A DNA stretch of 31,679 nucleotides from JAWLBW01 sp041687475 (GCA_041687475.1 JAWLBW010000012.1:1-31679); one strand, 5' to 3'; shown: positions 8,512 through 16,314, counted from the stretch's first letter. Notes: generated by a model not told the origin, from the letters alone. Numbers and translations: made by a program.

Positions 8512-8588
8512 CGGAACGCGGAACCAAAACTGAAACGCGGAACGCGGAACTCGGAACGCGGAAGTGGGAAAAGGGGAAATGCGGAATC
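8512..8588. repeat. 7-bp tandem repeat, GGAACGC type
   Basis: Just after the mgtC stop, units such as GGAACGC, GGAACCA, GGAACTC and GGAAGTG repeat with a period of 7 (a few units of 5 or 8). About ten units are recognisable. It opens a 268-bp gap (8511-8778) that holds no gene but three different repeat elements. Confidence 0.85.
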
Positions 8589-8633
8589 CGTTCGTGCGAA
8601 GCCGGCACGTCAAGCCGAGCATGCAGAAGTGCC

Positions 8634-8662
8634 GTCACACCCTTCGACAGGCTCAGGGTGAC
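8634..8662. repeat. Dispersed CCTTCGACAGGCTCAGG element
   Basis: The core at 8641-8657 lies inside an inverted repeat (GTCA..CCCT and AGGGTGAC). I recognise this core as a short interspersed element common between genes of many unrelated bacteria; read through, it encodes peptides like SLSKG. Its origin is unclear. A degenerate relative is at 17609-17634. Confidence 0.7.
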
Positions 8663-8703
8663 CGGAAGATGTCCGTGCGCTCCCGGGAACTCGTTCCGAC
8701 TTT

Positions 8704-8731
8704 GCGATCTGGGATCTGCGATCTGCGATCT
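8704..8731. repeat. 7-bp tandem repeat, GCGATCT type
   Basis: Four consecutive heptamers: GCGATCT, GGGATCT, GCGATCT, GCGATCT. This is a second heptamer family in the same gap, unrelated in sequence to the GGAACGC run 120 bp upstream. Confidence 0.85.
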
Positions 8732-8778
8732 CCTGGCGCGCTTGCGCATGTGATGAAAGCCGCGCAGAATATCTGCTT

Positions 8779-9378
8779 ATGCCATTGAATGAACGCATGC
8801 AGCTCGCCTTCGGGAAGATGGACGAACTGAACGCCGGGGATCCGAACCGCGAGACCGTCGATGGAATCGAAGTGCCGAAGGAACTGGTCTACGCACGACG
8901 CATGACCGTTTGGCTCGAGCGCTTCGAGCCCGAGGCTTCGGAAGAGCTTCGCCTTGCGGCGCGCAGCCAGCACATTGCCCGGTGGAAGATTCCGCGTTCC
9001 GATTATCCCGAAGGCAAGGCCGGCTACAAACAGTGGCGAACCGATCTGGCGTCGTTTCATGCCGATACCGCCGCCCACATTCTGCGCGCCTCAGGATACG
9101 ACGAAGAAACAATCGAGCGCGTACGGGCCCTTTTGCGGAAGAAGCGTCTGAAGAGCGACGCCGAAGTGCAGACGTTGGAAGATGTCGCCTGTCTTGTCTT
9201 TCTCGATGCCTACTTTGACGACTTTGCGGCAAAGCATACCGACGAGAAGGTGGTCGATATTTTACGCAAAACCTGGTTCAAGATGTCGGAGCGCGGGCAC
9301 CAGGTGGCGCTTCAGCTGCCCCTTTCGCCCCGCTCGAAGGAGTTGGTGACCAAGGCCCTTTCGCCGAGCGACGTATGA
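8779..9378 (+). CDS. DUF4202 family protein
   Basis: Cytoplasmic protein of unknown function, 199 residues. It matches my memory of DUF4202: AARSQHIARWKIPRSDYP (61-78), GYKQWRTDLASFHA (82-95), RVRALLRKKRLKSDAEVQTL, EDVACLVFLDAYFDDFAAKH and a closing KTWFKMSERGHQVAL. The His in QHIARW and the Glu-Asp in LEDVAC resemble the spacing of HD-type metal sites, so a phosphohydrolase role is conceivable, but this is inference. No ribosome binding site is clear before the ATG. Its stop overlaps the next start (ATGA), so DUF4202 and DUF3820 are translationally coupled. Confidence 0.85.
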   Translation: MPLNERMQLAFGKMDELNAGDPNRETVDGIEVPKELVYARRMTVWLERFEPEASEELRLAARSQHIARWKIPRSDYPEGKAGYKQWRTDLASFHADTAAHILRASGYDEETIERVRALLRKKRLKSDAEVQTLEDVACLVFLDAYFDDFAAKHTDEKVVDILRKTWFKMSERGHQVALQLPLSPRSKELVTKALSPSDV

Positions 9379-9620
9379 ATTCGGCCATACTCGAACAGCT
9401 GGTCACCATGCAGATGCCGTACGGTAAGTACGCCGGGCGCATTCTGGCCGACCTGCCCGAACCCTATCTGGTGTGGATGTCGCGCACGGGCTTTCCCAAG
9501 GGACATCTGGGCGAGTTGTTGCAGACCCTGTACGAGATCAAGCTGAACGGACTGGAGTACCTGCTGCACCCGCTCAGGGGGAAACGGTCGTCCGTCGTCC
9601 GTCGGCCGTCGACCGAGTAA
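9375..9620 (+). CDS. DUF3820 family small protein
   Basis: An 81-residue protein with the DUF3820 signature MPYGKYAGRILADLPEPYLV (14-33) followed by GFPKGHLGELLQTLYEIKLNGLEYLLHPLR. The family has been described as putative quorum-sensing-regulated virulence factors, but its biochemical role is not known to me. The domain ends near residue 68. The last residues (RSSVVRRPSTE) are translated from a 7-bp tandem repeat and are probably an acquired tail. The start overlaps the DUF4202 stop by four bases; the thioredoxin-like gene follows after 16 bp, suggesting a three-gene operon. Confidence 0.85.
   Translation: MNSAILEQLVTMQMPYGKYAGRILADLPEPYLVWMSRTGFPKGHLGELLQTLYEIKLNGLEYLLHPLRGKRSSVVRRPSTE
9587..9614 (+). 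repeat. 7-bp tandem repeat, GTCGTCC type, inside a coding end
   Basis: Four heptamers GTCGTCC, GTCGTCC, GTCGGCC, GTCGACC form the last codons of the DUF3820 gene. Two related units occur in reverse orientation at about 17637-17652. Confidence 0.85.
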
Positions 9621-9636
9621 GTACCACAGGGCACCT

Positions 9637-9963
9637 ATGCAGAAGTTGGTCGACGTCGAATCACTGGACACCTTTACTCGCGAGAACCCGGCGGCACTTG
9701 TATATTTCCACGCGCCCGGTTGTGGAGTCTGTGATGTGCTTCTGCCCCGGGTGGCTGCGCTTGCCGAGACCTTTCCTCGACTTGCGCTGGCCGACATCGA
9801 TACGGTCGAAACGCCCGCCGCGGCCGCGGCAGCCGGGGTATTCACCGTGCCGACCGTTATCGTCTGGTTCGATGGTCGCGAAAGTCTTCGCTTCGCCAGG
9901 GCGTTTTCGATGCACCACCTGACCGAGGCGATGCGCCGCCCCTACGAAATGCTGTTCGGCTGA
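9637..9963 (+). CDS. Thioredoxin-fold protein with CGVC active site
   Basis: A 108-residue thioredoxin-like protein, probably a cytoplasmic thiol-disulfide oxidoreductase since no signal peptide is seen. The active site FHAPGCGVCDVLLP has Cys29 and Cys32 (CGVC instead of the CGPC of classical thioredoxin). The cis-proline is Pro72 in FTVPTVIVWFDG. The conserved WC before the motif is replaced by GC, as in many thioredoxin-like proteins of unknown partner. It lies 16 bp after the DUF3820 gene and ends just before a strong terminator, so it is the last gene of this small operon. Confidence 0.9.
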   Translation: MQKLVDVESLDTFTRENPAALVYFHAPGCGVCDVLLPRVAALAETFPRLALADIDTVETPAAAAAAGVFTVPTVIVWFDGRESLRFARAFSMHHLTEAMRRPYEMLFG

Positions 9964-9986
9964 GACGAACGATTTCTCTCGCAGGA

Positions 9987-10021
9987 AAGGGGTAAGGGGC
10001 GACCGTCGCCCCTTACCCCTT
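9987..10021. terminator. Strong bidirectional hairpin
   Basis: A perfect 16-bp stem, AAGGGGTAAGGGGCGA against TCGCCCCTTACCCCTT, around a 3-nt loop. It lies 23 bp after the thioredoxin-like gene and 22 bp after the end of the convergent KGG gene, so it can serve both. Confidence 0.85.
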
Positions 10022-10043
10022 CAACACTTCAACGGCGAAGGAG

Positions 10044-10268
10044 TCAGGTACGCCCTTCCGACTGTTTTCCTTCTTCGATGAGTTGGCGAACCCGCTGGCC
10101 ACCTTTGTGGCCGAGTTCTTCGTAGCCTTCATGGCCCAGCTCACGCTTACGCGCCTCGCCGCCCTTGTGGCCGATTTCCTCGTAGCCTTCATGGCCCAGC
10201 TGCTGCTTACGGGTTTCTCCACCTTTCTTTCCTGCGTCGCGCACGCTCATATCGCCTTTCTCAGCCAT
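10044..10268 (-). CDS. KGG-repeat general stress protein
   Basis: Small, very hydrophilic cytoplasmic protein of 74 residues with three KGG (Con-10-like) motifs: RDAGKKGGETRKQQLGHEGY, IGHKGGEARKRELGHEGY and LGHKGGQRVRQL. E. coli YciG and Bacillus GsiB belong to the same broad class, induced by general stress and desiccation. The start is fixed by AAAGGAGGAACC directly before the ATG, the best ribosome binding site in the window, so strong translation is expected. The two near-identical 60-nt stretches in the gene reflect the protein repeat. A dyad at 10365-10390 upstream may be its operator. The frame is open further upstream, but that part lacks the domain. Confidence 0.92.
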   Translation of the reverse strand: MAEKGDMSVRDAGKKGGETRKQQLGHEGYEEIGHKGGEARKRELGHEGYEELGHKGGQRVRQLIEEGKQSEGRT

Positions 10269-10364
10269 GGTTCCTCCTTTGGCAGGGCCGGAACACGAAT
10301 TCCGGCCGGTAAAACATCGGGACTTGCCTCTCTCTCGTCTTTCTCCAACGGGTACCGTGACAGG

Positions 10365-10390
10365 CAAATCTCACGCTATTGTGAGAATTG
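10365..10390 (-). promoter_or_regulatory. Dyad upstream of the KGG gene
   Basis: CAAATCTCAC and GTGAGAATTG form 10-bp arms with one mismatch around 6 bp, about 100 bp before the KGG start. The size fits an operator for a dimeric repressor or activator. The rest of the 243-bp gap (10269-10511) shows nothing else that I recognise. Confidence 0.5.
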
Positions 10391-10511
10391 GCCCAACCAT
10401 GTGCGACGGCAACGACACGCCGGAAGCGGGGTCGGTTCTTCAGGGTGCCTGAAGCCGGGTGCAGCCTGAATTCTCCTGCCTCGTCAGCCCGCCCAACCGC
10501 ATCGGTCAAGC

Positions 10512-10988
10512 TCACCCAACGGAATAGAAACCGCCCAGGACCAGGCCGTAAATCAGGTGCGCAACCGTTGTCCAGACGGGGGTGGCGCGACCGTAGTTCA
10601 GCGCGAGAAAACCGGGCGGCTCGAGCTGTCGTTTTTCGGAAAGCCCCTGTTCCTCAACCGCCATGCGCGGATGCATGCCCGGAACCAGGCGCATGCCCAC
10701 CGTCAACACAAAGGCCGCGTGAACGAAGCCCATCAGCCCGCCAAGCACAACGCCCGAACGGCCCAGGGTATGAAAGGCCGCTATGTAGACAAGCGCAAAC
10801 AGCCATCCGTTGACGAGATGGACGAAGAAACCGGCGACCTTGGCTCGTTCGCGATGTGGCGTAAAGGCCGCGCCGAGCATGTAGGGTATGCTCATGCGGG
10901 TATAACCGAGTCCCTGGCCGGCCGCCATGAGCGTCGTCAGCAGTACGGTGGCCGCGAACCCCCACAGCAGCCAGGCTCCAACATTCAC
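10512..10988 (-). CDS. Small four-helix membrane protein of unknown function
   Basis: 158 residues with four hydrophobic helices at about 6-24, 52-75, 78-99 and 138-158. The loop between helices 3 and 4 holds the motif PGMHPRMA and the phrase LEPPGFLALNYG, which I have seen in uncharacterised membrane proteins of other phyla, so the family is widespread. It starts with GTG, and GTGA overlaps the GH15 stop by four bases, so it is translationally coupled to that enzyme. Nothing in the sequence indicates transport or catalysis. Confidence 0.75.
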   Translation of the reverse strand: MNVGAWLLWGFAATVLLTTLMAAGQGLGYTRMSIPYMLGAAFTPHRERAKVAGFFVHLVNGWLFALVYIAAFHTLGRSGVVLGGLMGFVHAAFVLTVGMRLVPGMHPRMAVEEQGLSEKRQLEPPGFLALNYGRATPVWTTVAHLIYGLVLGGFYSVG

Positions 10989-12817
10989 GCGCGTCTCCTT
11001 GTCTCATCTGCCGCGCCCGTCTCGACACCGCGCCTTTCGGCCAGGCGAAGCGCGGCACTGATCAGGCCGAGGTGGGTAAAGGCCTGGGGAAAGTTGCCGA
11101 GCACCCTTCCTGTAGTCGGATCGATTTCTTCGCCGAACAGCCCCAGGTCATTGGCATGGGGCAACACGGCATCGAACCAGCGCTGCGCCTCGTCGAGGGA
11201 ACCGCCGCCCGCCGCCAGGTACTCGGCCGCCCAGAAACTGCAGATGCCGAAGGCCCCCTCCCGGCTTCCGGGTGGAAGTCGATAGCGATAAAGCAGGCTA
11301 CCGCCCGCCCCCAATTCGCGGCGCAGAAACTGCCAGGTCGACTGCATACGCGGGTGGTCGGGGGCGATGTATCCGTACCAGGGCATGAGCAGCAGGGCTG
11401 CGTCCATGCCGTCGCCGTCGAGGGTAGCGACATAACTTCGCTTCTGCTCGTTCCAGGCACGCGATTCAATGACCTCGCGTATCATTTCTCGGTTCATGGC
11501 GAAGCGTTCGAGCGGTGCACGGTGCAGGTTCCCTCCCCGGGCCAGCTTGAGCAAGCGGTCGAGGGCCGCCCAACAAAGCACCAGTGAATGGGTGTTGCGG
11601 CGTCGTTCGCCGCGGGGCTCCCAGATGCCTTCGTCGGGTTGCTCCCAGTTGCGGCATACGTACTCGCCGAACGCTCGCAGCATTCGCTCGGTTTCCGGGT
11701 CGAATTCACCACCGTGCGCGATGAAATGCGTGGCGGCGTCAATGACTTCGCCATAAACGTCGAGTTGCAATTGGTTATCGGCCGCATTGCCCAGGCGAAC
11801 TGGACGTGACTCACGGTAACCGCTCCACCCCGTGCGCTCGCGTTCACCGCGGGGCAGATTACCGAATACGTCATAGAGCACGCGCAGTTCGGGCCGTGTC
11901 AACCGGGTGGCGTGCAGCAGCCAGCTCACGAAGGAGTCGGCCTCGGCGCCGCAGCCGATACCGAACAACGCGCGCACCGTCATCGACGCGTCACGCAGCC
12001 AACAGTAACGATAGTCCCAATTCAGGTCGGCTCCCACGCGTTCGGGCAGCGAGGTCGTGGGCGCGCCCACGACCGCGCCTGACGGTGCGAAGACAAGAAG
12101 CCGCAACACCAGCGCGCTACGCACGACCCAATCGCGTTCGGGCCCATGAAACCGCAGGCGCAAAGTCCACGCCCGCCAACCCGAAACCGTCTGGTCGAGT
12201 TTCTGCTCGGCCTGGGTCAACGGCGAGAACACCGCCGGCCATTGCGACGCATGCACAAGGGTGCTGCGAAGACGTTCTCCGGCACGCAGCGTGGCACATC
12301 CGCTTACCCCGTCGGGCGCGACCTTCAACCCGAATTCGCTTTCGAGTAGAAACAGCTCGGCCCCTGCTTCCGTACGTACGCCGAGACGCCCCCGCTCACG
12401 CAGGCGAAAACGCTTCATGCCGTAATGGGGACGCGGCACATAGCGCAACGTAACGGGAACTTCTCCCCGGTCGCACACCAGAATGCGCACGATTTCCTGC
12501 TCCGGCACCGCCGAATCGTCAAGCCTGGCCCCCTGAAGAGGCATGAAGTCGAGCAGGCGCACGCTTCCACCCGGGCAGTGAAAGGTCGTTTCCAGAACAT
12601 TGGTTTCGGGCAGATAACGGCGGGTCGAGCGATAAGGCACCGTGGGAGCGATGCTCCAGCTTCCCCCTTCAGGGTCTAGCAGCCGTCCGAAAACCGAGGG
12701 GCTGTCGAAACGCGGCCAGCAAAGCCAGTCGATGCTACCCGTGCGCGAGACGAGCGCCGCCGAGCGGCAGTTGCCGATGATGGCGTAATCGTCAATGGAG
12801 TGCCAGGTTTCACGCAT
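10985..12817 (-). CDS. Glycoside hydrolase family 15 (glucoamylase/trehalase-like)
   Basis: Releases glucose from alpha-glucosides; bacterial relatives act on trehalose or on alpha-1,4/1,6 glucans. The 610-residue protein begins MRETWHSIDDYAIIGNCRSA with GSIDWLCWPRFDSPSVFGRL, typical of this bacterial group. The N-terminal beta-sandwich (to about 220) is followed by the (alpha/alpha)6 barrel with LNWDYRYCWLRDASMTVRA (265-283), DNQLQLDVYGEVIDA (347-361), DEGIWEPRGE with Glu400 as probable acid, and GICSFWAAEYLA with Glu532 as probable base. No signal peptide, so cytoplasmic. The ATG at 12817 gives the conserved N-terminus; no good ribosome binding site precedes it. It is divergent from the sugar dehydrogenase and heads an operon with the small membrane protein. 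Confidence 0.93.
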   Translation of the reverse strand: MRETWHSIDDYAIIGNCRSAALVSRTGSIDWLCWPRFDSPSVFGRLLDPEGGSWSIAPTVPYRSTRRYLPETNVLETTFHCPGGSVRLLDFMPLQGARLDDSAVPEQEIVRILVCDRGEVPVTLRYVPRPHYGMKRFRLRERGRLGVRTEAGAELFLLESEFGLKVAPDGVSGCATLRAGERLRSTLVHASQWPAVFSPLTQAEQKLDQTVSGWRAWTLRLRFHGPERDWVVRSALVLRLLVFAPSGAVVGAPTTSLPERVGADLNWDYRYCWLRDASMTVRALFGIGCGAEADSFVSWLLHATRLTRPELRVLYDVFGNLPRGERERTGWSGYRESRPVRLGNAADNQLQLDVYGEVIDAATHFIAHGGEFDPETERMLRAFGEYVCRNWEQPDEGIWEPRGERRRNTHSLVLCWAALDRLLKLARGGNLHRAPLERFAMNREMIREVIESRAWNEQKRSYVATLDGDGMDAALLLMPWYGYIAPDHPRMQSTWQFLRRELGAGGSLLYRYRLPPGSREGAFGICSFWAAEYLAAGGGSLDEAQRWFDAVLPHANDLGLFGEEIDPTTGRVLGNFPQAFTHLGLISAALRLAERRGVETGAADETRRRA

Positions 12818-13003
12818 GAGGCCGACGGCGGAAGATCAGGATTCATCGTGCACCCGTTCGCAGTCAGTTACACCACCGGAAGCCCTTCAAGATACCGCCG
12901 GCCCTTGCCGTTCGCGCCTTCTGCAGGCCACGGCCAGCGATGATGAAGGGCAGACACCTTGCGGGGAAATCGGCCCCCCCTTCCCTACGGACGCATCCCG
13001 CTT

Positions 13004-13009
13004 TATGCT
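13004..13009 (+). promoter_or_regulatory. Candidate -10 box (TATGCT) before the sugar dehydrogenase
   Basis: TATGCT ends nine bases before the ATG at 13019. If used, the transcript starts about 13016 and is almost leaderless. The same hexamer precedes the gene at 17691. No clear -35. It sits in the 201-bp divergent gap 12818-13018, in which I see nothing else. Confidence 0.4.
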
Positions 13010-13018
13010 TGACCACAA

Positions 13019-14494
13019 ATGTCACGAAGCGCCATGCGAAAATCCTTCATCGCCATCGGCTGCAGCCTGCTGCTCGCCTCCTGCTATGCCCTCCGGCCAT
13101 CGTCGGGGGGCGGACAGACCGACTACAGTTCGCCCCGCCGCACAGATGCGGGCGACATTGCCGTTACGCCGGAATACGCCGTTGCGCTCGTCGCCTCCGG
13201 ATTCACGTTTCCTACCGCGGTTGCCGTAGACGAAAGCAACCGGGTATACGTCGTCGAAGCCGGTTACTCCTATGGCGAAGTCTTTACCACCCCACGCCTC
13301 CTGCGCGTCGAGGGCGATGGACGAACCACAGTCATTGCCGAAAGCGATTCGGGCCCGTGGACGGGCGCCGTCTTTCACGACGGAGCCTTCTACCTGGCCG
13401 ACGGAAGCCATCGCGGGCGCATTCTTCGCATCGAGCTTGACGGCTCACAGCGCACACTTGTCGAGGGCCTGCCCAGCAAAGGCGATCACCACACCAACGG
13501 CCCCGCGGTGGGCCCCGACGGCAAGATTTACTTCGGCCAGGGTACGGCCACCAACTCGGGCATCGTCGGCCCCGACAACGCCGACTTCGGCTGGCTGCAC
13601 AGACATCCCGATTTTCACGATGTTCCGTGTACCGACGTGAAACTGGCGGGCAACAATTACCGCACCCACAACCCACTGGTGGAAAACGGCGCACCCGTCG
13701 AGACCGGCGCTTTCCTGCCCTTCGGTACTCCCTCAAGGGTCGGCCAGCTCGTGCGCGGAAGCGTACCCTGCAGCGGCGCCGTCATGCGTGTCGCCCCCGA
13801 GGGCGGCGAGATCGAGCTTGTTGCCTGGGGCTTCCGTAACCCCTTCGGCCTGGCGTTCTCGCCCGACGGCCGGCTGTACGTGAGCGACAACGGATACGAC
13901 AACCGGGGCAGCCGGCCGGTATTCGGCGCGGCCGATTACCTGTGGCAGGTGAGCGAAGGCGCGTGGTACGGCTGGCCCGACTACGAAGGCGGCAGGCGGG
14001 TAAACGAGCACCGCTACAAGCCCCCCGGCCCCGCGGCCTCGACACCACCGATGCCCCTGCTGGCCGAAGCCCCGGGTAAACCTGAAACACCACTGGCCCG
14101 CCTCGGCGTTCACTCGTCATCCAATGGGCTTGCGATTTCGTCAAACGCCGATTTCGGATTCAGGGGGCACGTGTTCATCGCACAGTTCGGCGACATGGCG
14201 CCGGGCGTGGGCAAGGTGCTCTCGCCGGTGGGCTTCAAGGTGGTTCGCGTAGACCCGACCGACGGAACCATACATGACTTCGCGGTAAACCGCGGCGACA
14301 AAGACGGCCCGGCCTCGCTGCTCGGTACCGGCGGATTCGAGCGCCCGGTCGATGTGACGTTCAGCCCCGACGGGCGCACCCTCTACGTCATGGACTTCGG
14401 GGTGATGTTGATGGAGGGCAAGACTCCACGGCCGCAACAGGGTACGGGCGCACTCTGGCGCATCACCCGCGTGAACGGAGAGCACAATAGATGA
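13019..14494 (+). CDS. Sorbosone dehydrogenase-like lipoprotein (PQQ-type beta-propeller)
   Basis: Probable periplasmic aldose or aldehyde dehydrogenase. The N-terminus has a lipoprotein signal with the lipobox LLASC. The mature part is a six-bladed propeller of the L-sorbosone/soluble glucose dehydrogenase type: FPTAVAVDESNRVYVVEAGY, SKGDHHTNGPAVGPDGKIYF, AWGFRNPFGLAFSPDGRLYV and ERPVDVTFSPDGRTLYVMDF are blade motifs of that family. PQQ is the expected cofactor but cannot be proven from sequence. Two starts are possible, 13019 and 13034 (MRKSF...); I keep 13019 because of the nearby -10-like box, and both give a working signal peptide. The stop overlaps the start of a c-type cytochrome gene (ATGA), its likely electron acceptor. 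Confidence 0.85.
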   Translation: MSRSAMRKSFIAIGCSLLLASCYALRPSSGGGQTDYSSPRRTDAGDIAVTPEYAVALVASGFTFPTAVAVDESNRVYVVEAGYSYGEVFTTPRLLRVEGDGRTTVIAESDSGPWTGAVFHDGAFYLADGSHRGRILRIELDGSQRTLVEGLPSKGDHHTNGPAVGPDGKIYFGQGTATNSGIVGPDNADFGWLHRHPDFHDVPCTDVKLAGNNYRTHNPLVENGAPVETGAFLPFGTPSRVGQLVRGSVPCSGAVMRVAPEGGEIELVAWGFRNPFGLAFSPDGRLYVSDNGYDNRGSRPVFGAADYLWQVSEGAWYGWPDYEGGRRVNEHRYKPPGPAASTPPMPLLAEAPGKPETPLARLGVHSSSNGLAISSNADFGFRGHVFIAQFGDMAPGVGKVLSPVGFKVVRVDPTDGTIHDFAVNRGDKDGPASLLGTGGFERPVDVTFSPDGRTLYVMDFGVMLMEGKTPRPQQGTGALWRITRVNGEHNR

Positions 14495-14823
14495 CTAGGC
14501 TCGCCTTCCTGCTCCTGCTCCTGACTACCGGCGCATGCGGCCCCGCCCGCCGTAGCGCGGCACTCGAGAGCGCGCCTGACATTCGCGACGCGTCACTGGC
14601 GAAAGGCCAGGTAGTCTTCGACAGGCACTGCCACAGCTGCCATCCCGGCGGGGCCGGCGGCCTGGGACCGGCGCTGAACGATAAGCCGCTGCCCCGCGAA
14701 GCCGTCGCGTATCAGGTACGAAACGGCGTCGGCACGATGCCCGGGTTTCCCGCAACGGAGATTTCCGTCAACGATTTGAGCCTGCTCATCGACTACGTGC
14801 TGGCCCTGCGCGAGGGGCGGTAG
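14491..14823 (+). CDS. Lipoprotein c-type cytochrome
   Basis: A 110-residue monohaem cytochrome c. A short signal peptide ends in the lipobox TTGAC (Cys16), anchoring it in a membrane facing the periplasm. Haem attachment is CHSCH (Cys47, Cys50, His51), and Met83 in GVGTMPGF is the likely sixth ligand. The arrangement is class I, like the cytochrome domains that accept electrons from PQQ dehydrogenases. It overlaps the upstream dehydrogenase gene by four bases, so the two proteins should be made in equal amounts and form a sugar-oxidising electron-transfer pair. A dispersed repeat element follows nine bases after the stop. Confidence 0.92.
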   Translation: MTRLAFLLLLLTTGACGPARRSAALESAPDIRDASLAKGQVVFDRHCHSCHPGGAGGLGPALNDKPLPREAVAYQVRNGVGTMPGFPATEISVNDLSLLIDYVLALREGR

Positions 14824-14831
14824 CTTACATC

Positions 14832-14970
14832 GGTTTCGCTTCGCGGCCATTTGTTCGTAAAGAGCCTTCAACAGGAGAGCGCGGGGATCGCAGAGGGGTC
14901 TTACTCGAGACATGAGGCGCTTGCGTCTTACCCTAGCTTCTCTTTTTTTTCTTTCCGACGTGCACCAGAG
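14832..14970 (+). repeat. ~139-bp dispersed element, copy A
   Basis: Aligns over its full length with 17303-17440. Shared blocks include CGCTTCGCG, AACAGG, GCGCGGGG, TCGCAGAGGGG and TTACC. It starts nine bases after the cytochrome stop, contains a short hairpin (AGGCGC..GCGTCT) and then a pyrimidine tract with eight T. It could double as the terminator of the dehydrogenase operon. It occupies the left half of the 329-bp convergent gap 14824-15152, which has no gene. Confidence 0.85.
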
Positions 14971-15050
14971 ATTGCCCGGTATTCTCGAATGCGCTCCTGC
15001 TCTACGTAACCGGCCACAGGCCACTGCCCTGCAATCGGCCGTCACGAAAC

Positions 15051-15071
15051 CTATCACCTCTCACCTATCAC
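15051..15071. repeat. 7-bp tandem repeat, CTATCAC type
   Basis: Three units CTATCAC, CTCTCAC, CTATCAC in the convergent gap before the end of the DUF2267 gene. The rest of 14971-15152 shows nothing I recognise. Confidence 0.75.
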
Positions 15072-15152
15072 GACCGTGCAACCCTGCGACACGTAAACCG
15101 GGATCCAACGTGATAACCGATGACCGTCAGTCGTGAGAGTCGGCCGCAGGGT

Positions 15153-16241
15153 TCAGTCGAGCCCACCCTCGGCTTCACATTCGGCCACATCACGCGCCCA
15201 TTTCGCGGCCTCGCCCGGATCGGTGGTTCGCACCGGCTTCTCGGCCGGCGCCGCGTTCTGCTGCGAAGCGGCACGGCTGTCTTCCTTGCGTTCACCCATG
15301 GCACGTTCCTCCGCGCCTCGCCAGCGCCCTGCCTCGTTCCATACGGCGGCGATGTCGCCCGGCAACTGCGCCGCCACGTCGTGGGCCTCGCCCGGCGAGA
15401 CATATTCATGCAGGACCTGAAAGACTTCGGCCACCAGCGGTACGACTTCGTCGACGCCCAATTCCAGATCGTCCGACACCATTTCGTACAGGCCCGACAG
15501 GTCGAATTTCAACGGTTTTCCGCCGTGCCGTTCGCACCGCAGCAGCACTTCACGCAGGCGAGCCGGCAGTTCGGCGTTAAGGTCTTCGGCTTCGGCCGCG
15601 GTCAGCCGTTGCTCGAGCGCGCAGGTAACCGAGACGGCGGCGTCTTCGGCGAGCTTGTCGTCGATGCGCGCCTGCCGGGCCAACCGGTTCACGAATCGGC
15701 CCCAGGCCTGGCTGTAGTGGGCTTCACGGCGGCGAAGGCGAAAGTCGCGTTCGCCCTCGGCCAGGGCCCTTGCATTCGAAGGCCGGTGTTCCCAGACCGC
15801 CCGAATGTCGGGCGGCAGGGCTTCGGCAATTCGTGCGGCCTCTTCGCGGCCGATCTCTTCGCGCACGGCGCTGAACACCCCGGAAACGACCCTTCCGCTC
15901 TCCCGGGGCGAGAGTTTCAGCTCGTCGGCCACCATGCGAAAGAAACCCGCTCGACCGAAGCTCTCACGGTTTTCGGGCAGTTCGGCTTCAAGCCGGCCGA
16001 GCAATTCGCCGATGCGGTCGGGCAGGTCCAGCTCCAACGACCGGCGCGAAAGACCACGCAGGTGTCGCCCCAGCACCCCGAGTACCGTGAGCGCCGTTCG
16101 CGCCGCCTCGGACCGTTCGACCCCGGCCCGCTCCGATACCCGTTGAACGAAGTCGGCCAATCGTTGCCCCTCTGCCCCGATGCGCGATTCAAGGGGATGC
16201 CTGGAAACCGGAATGTGTTCCTGCGCGCCGTGATCGGCCAT
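15153..16241 (-). CDS. Tandem DUF2267 protein
   Basis: 362-residue hydrophilic, mostly helical protein of unknown function. Two DUF2267 domains are visible, at about 28-150 and 180-303. Each consists of a first half (LADFVQRVSERAGVERSEAA; GRFVNRLARQARIDDKLAED) and a second half that ends in a shared motif (ALPPDIRAVW and QLPGDIAAVW). The remaining C-terminal ~60 residues are charged and low in complexity. DUF2267 proteins often sit with stress proteins such as KGG proteins and ferritin-like proteins, as here. GGAGA seven bases before the ATG at 16241 fixes the start; the open frame upstream of it is proline/arginine-rich and unlikely to be coding. It is divergent from the DHH-like gene. Confidence 0.82.
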   Translation of the reverse strand: MADHGAQEHIPVSRHPLESRIGAEGQRLADFVQRVSERAGVERSEAARTALTVLGVLGRHLRGLSRRSLELDLPDRIGELLGRLEAELPENRESFGRAGFFRMVADELKLSPRESGRVVSGVFSAVREEIGREEAARIAEALPPDIRAVWEHRPSNARALAEGERDFRLRRREAHYSQAWGRFVNRLARQARIDDKLAEDAAVSVTCALEQRLTAAEAEDLNAELPARLREVLLRCERHGGKPLKFDLSGLYEMVSDDLELGVDEVVPLVAEVFQVLHEYVSPGEAHDVAAQLPGDIAAVWNEAGRWRGAEERAMGERKEDSRAASQQNAAPAEKPVRTTDPGEAAKWARDVAECEAEGGLD

Positions 16242-16314
16242 GATTTTTCTCCGGAACGGTAGTCTTCTTCCTACGCTACGCCCCTGCCGCGGGAAAGTCA
16301 GGAGACGGGGTTCA

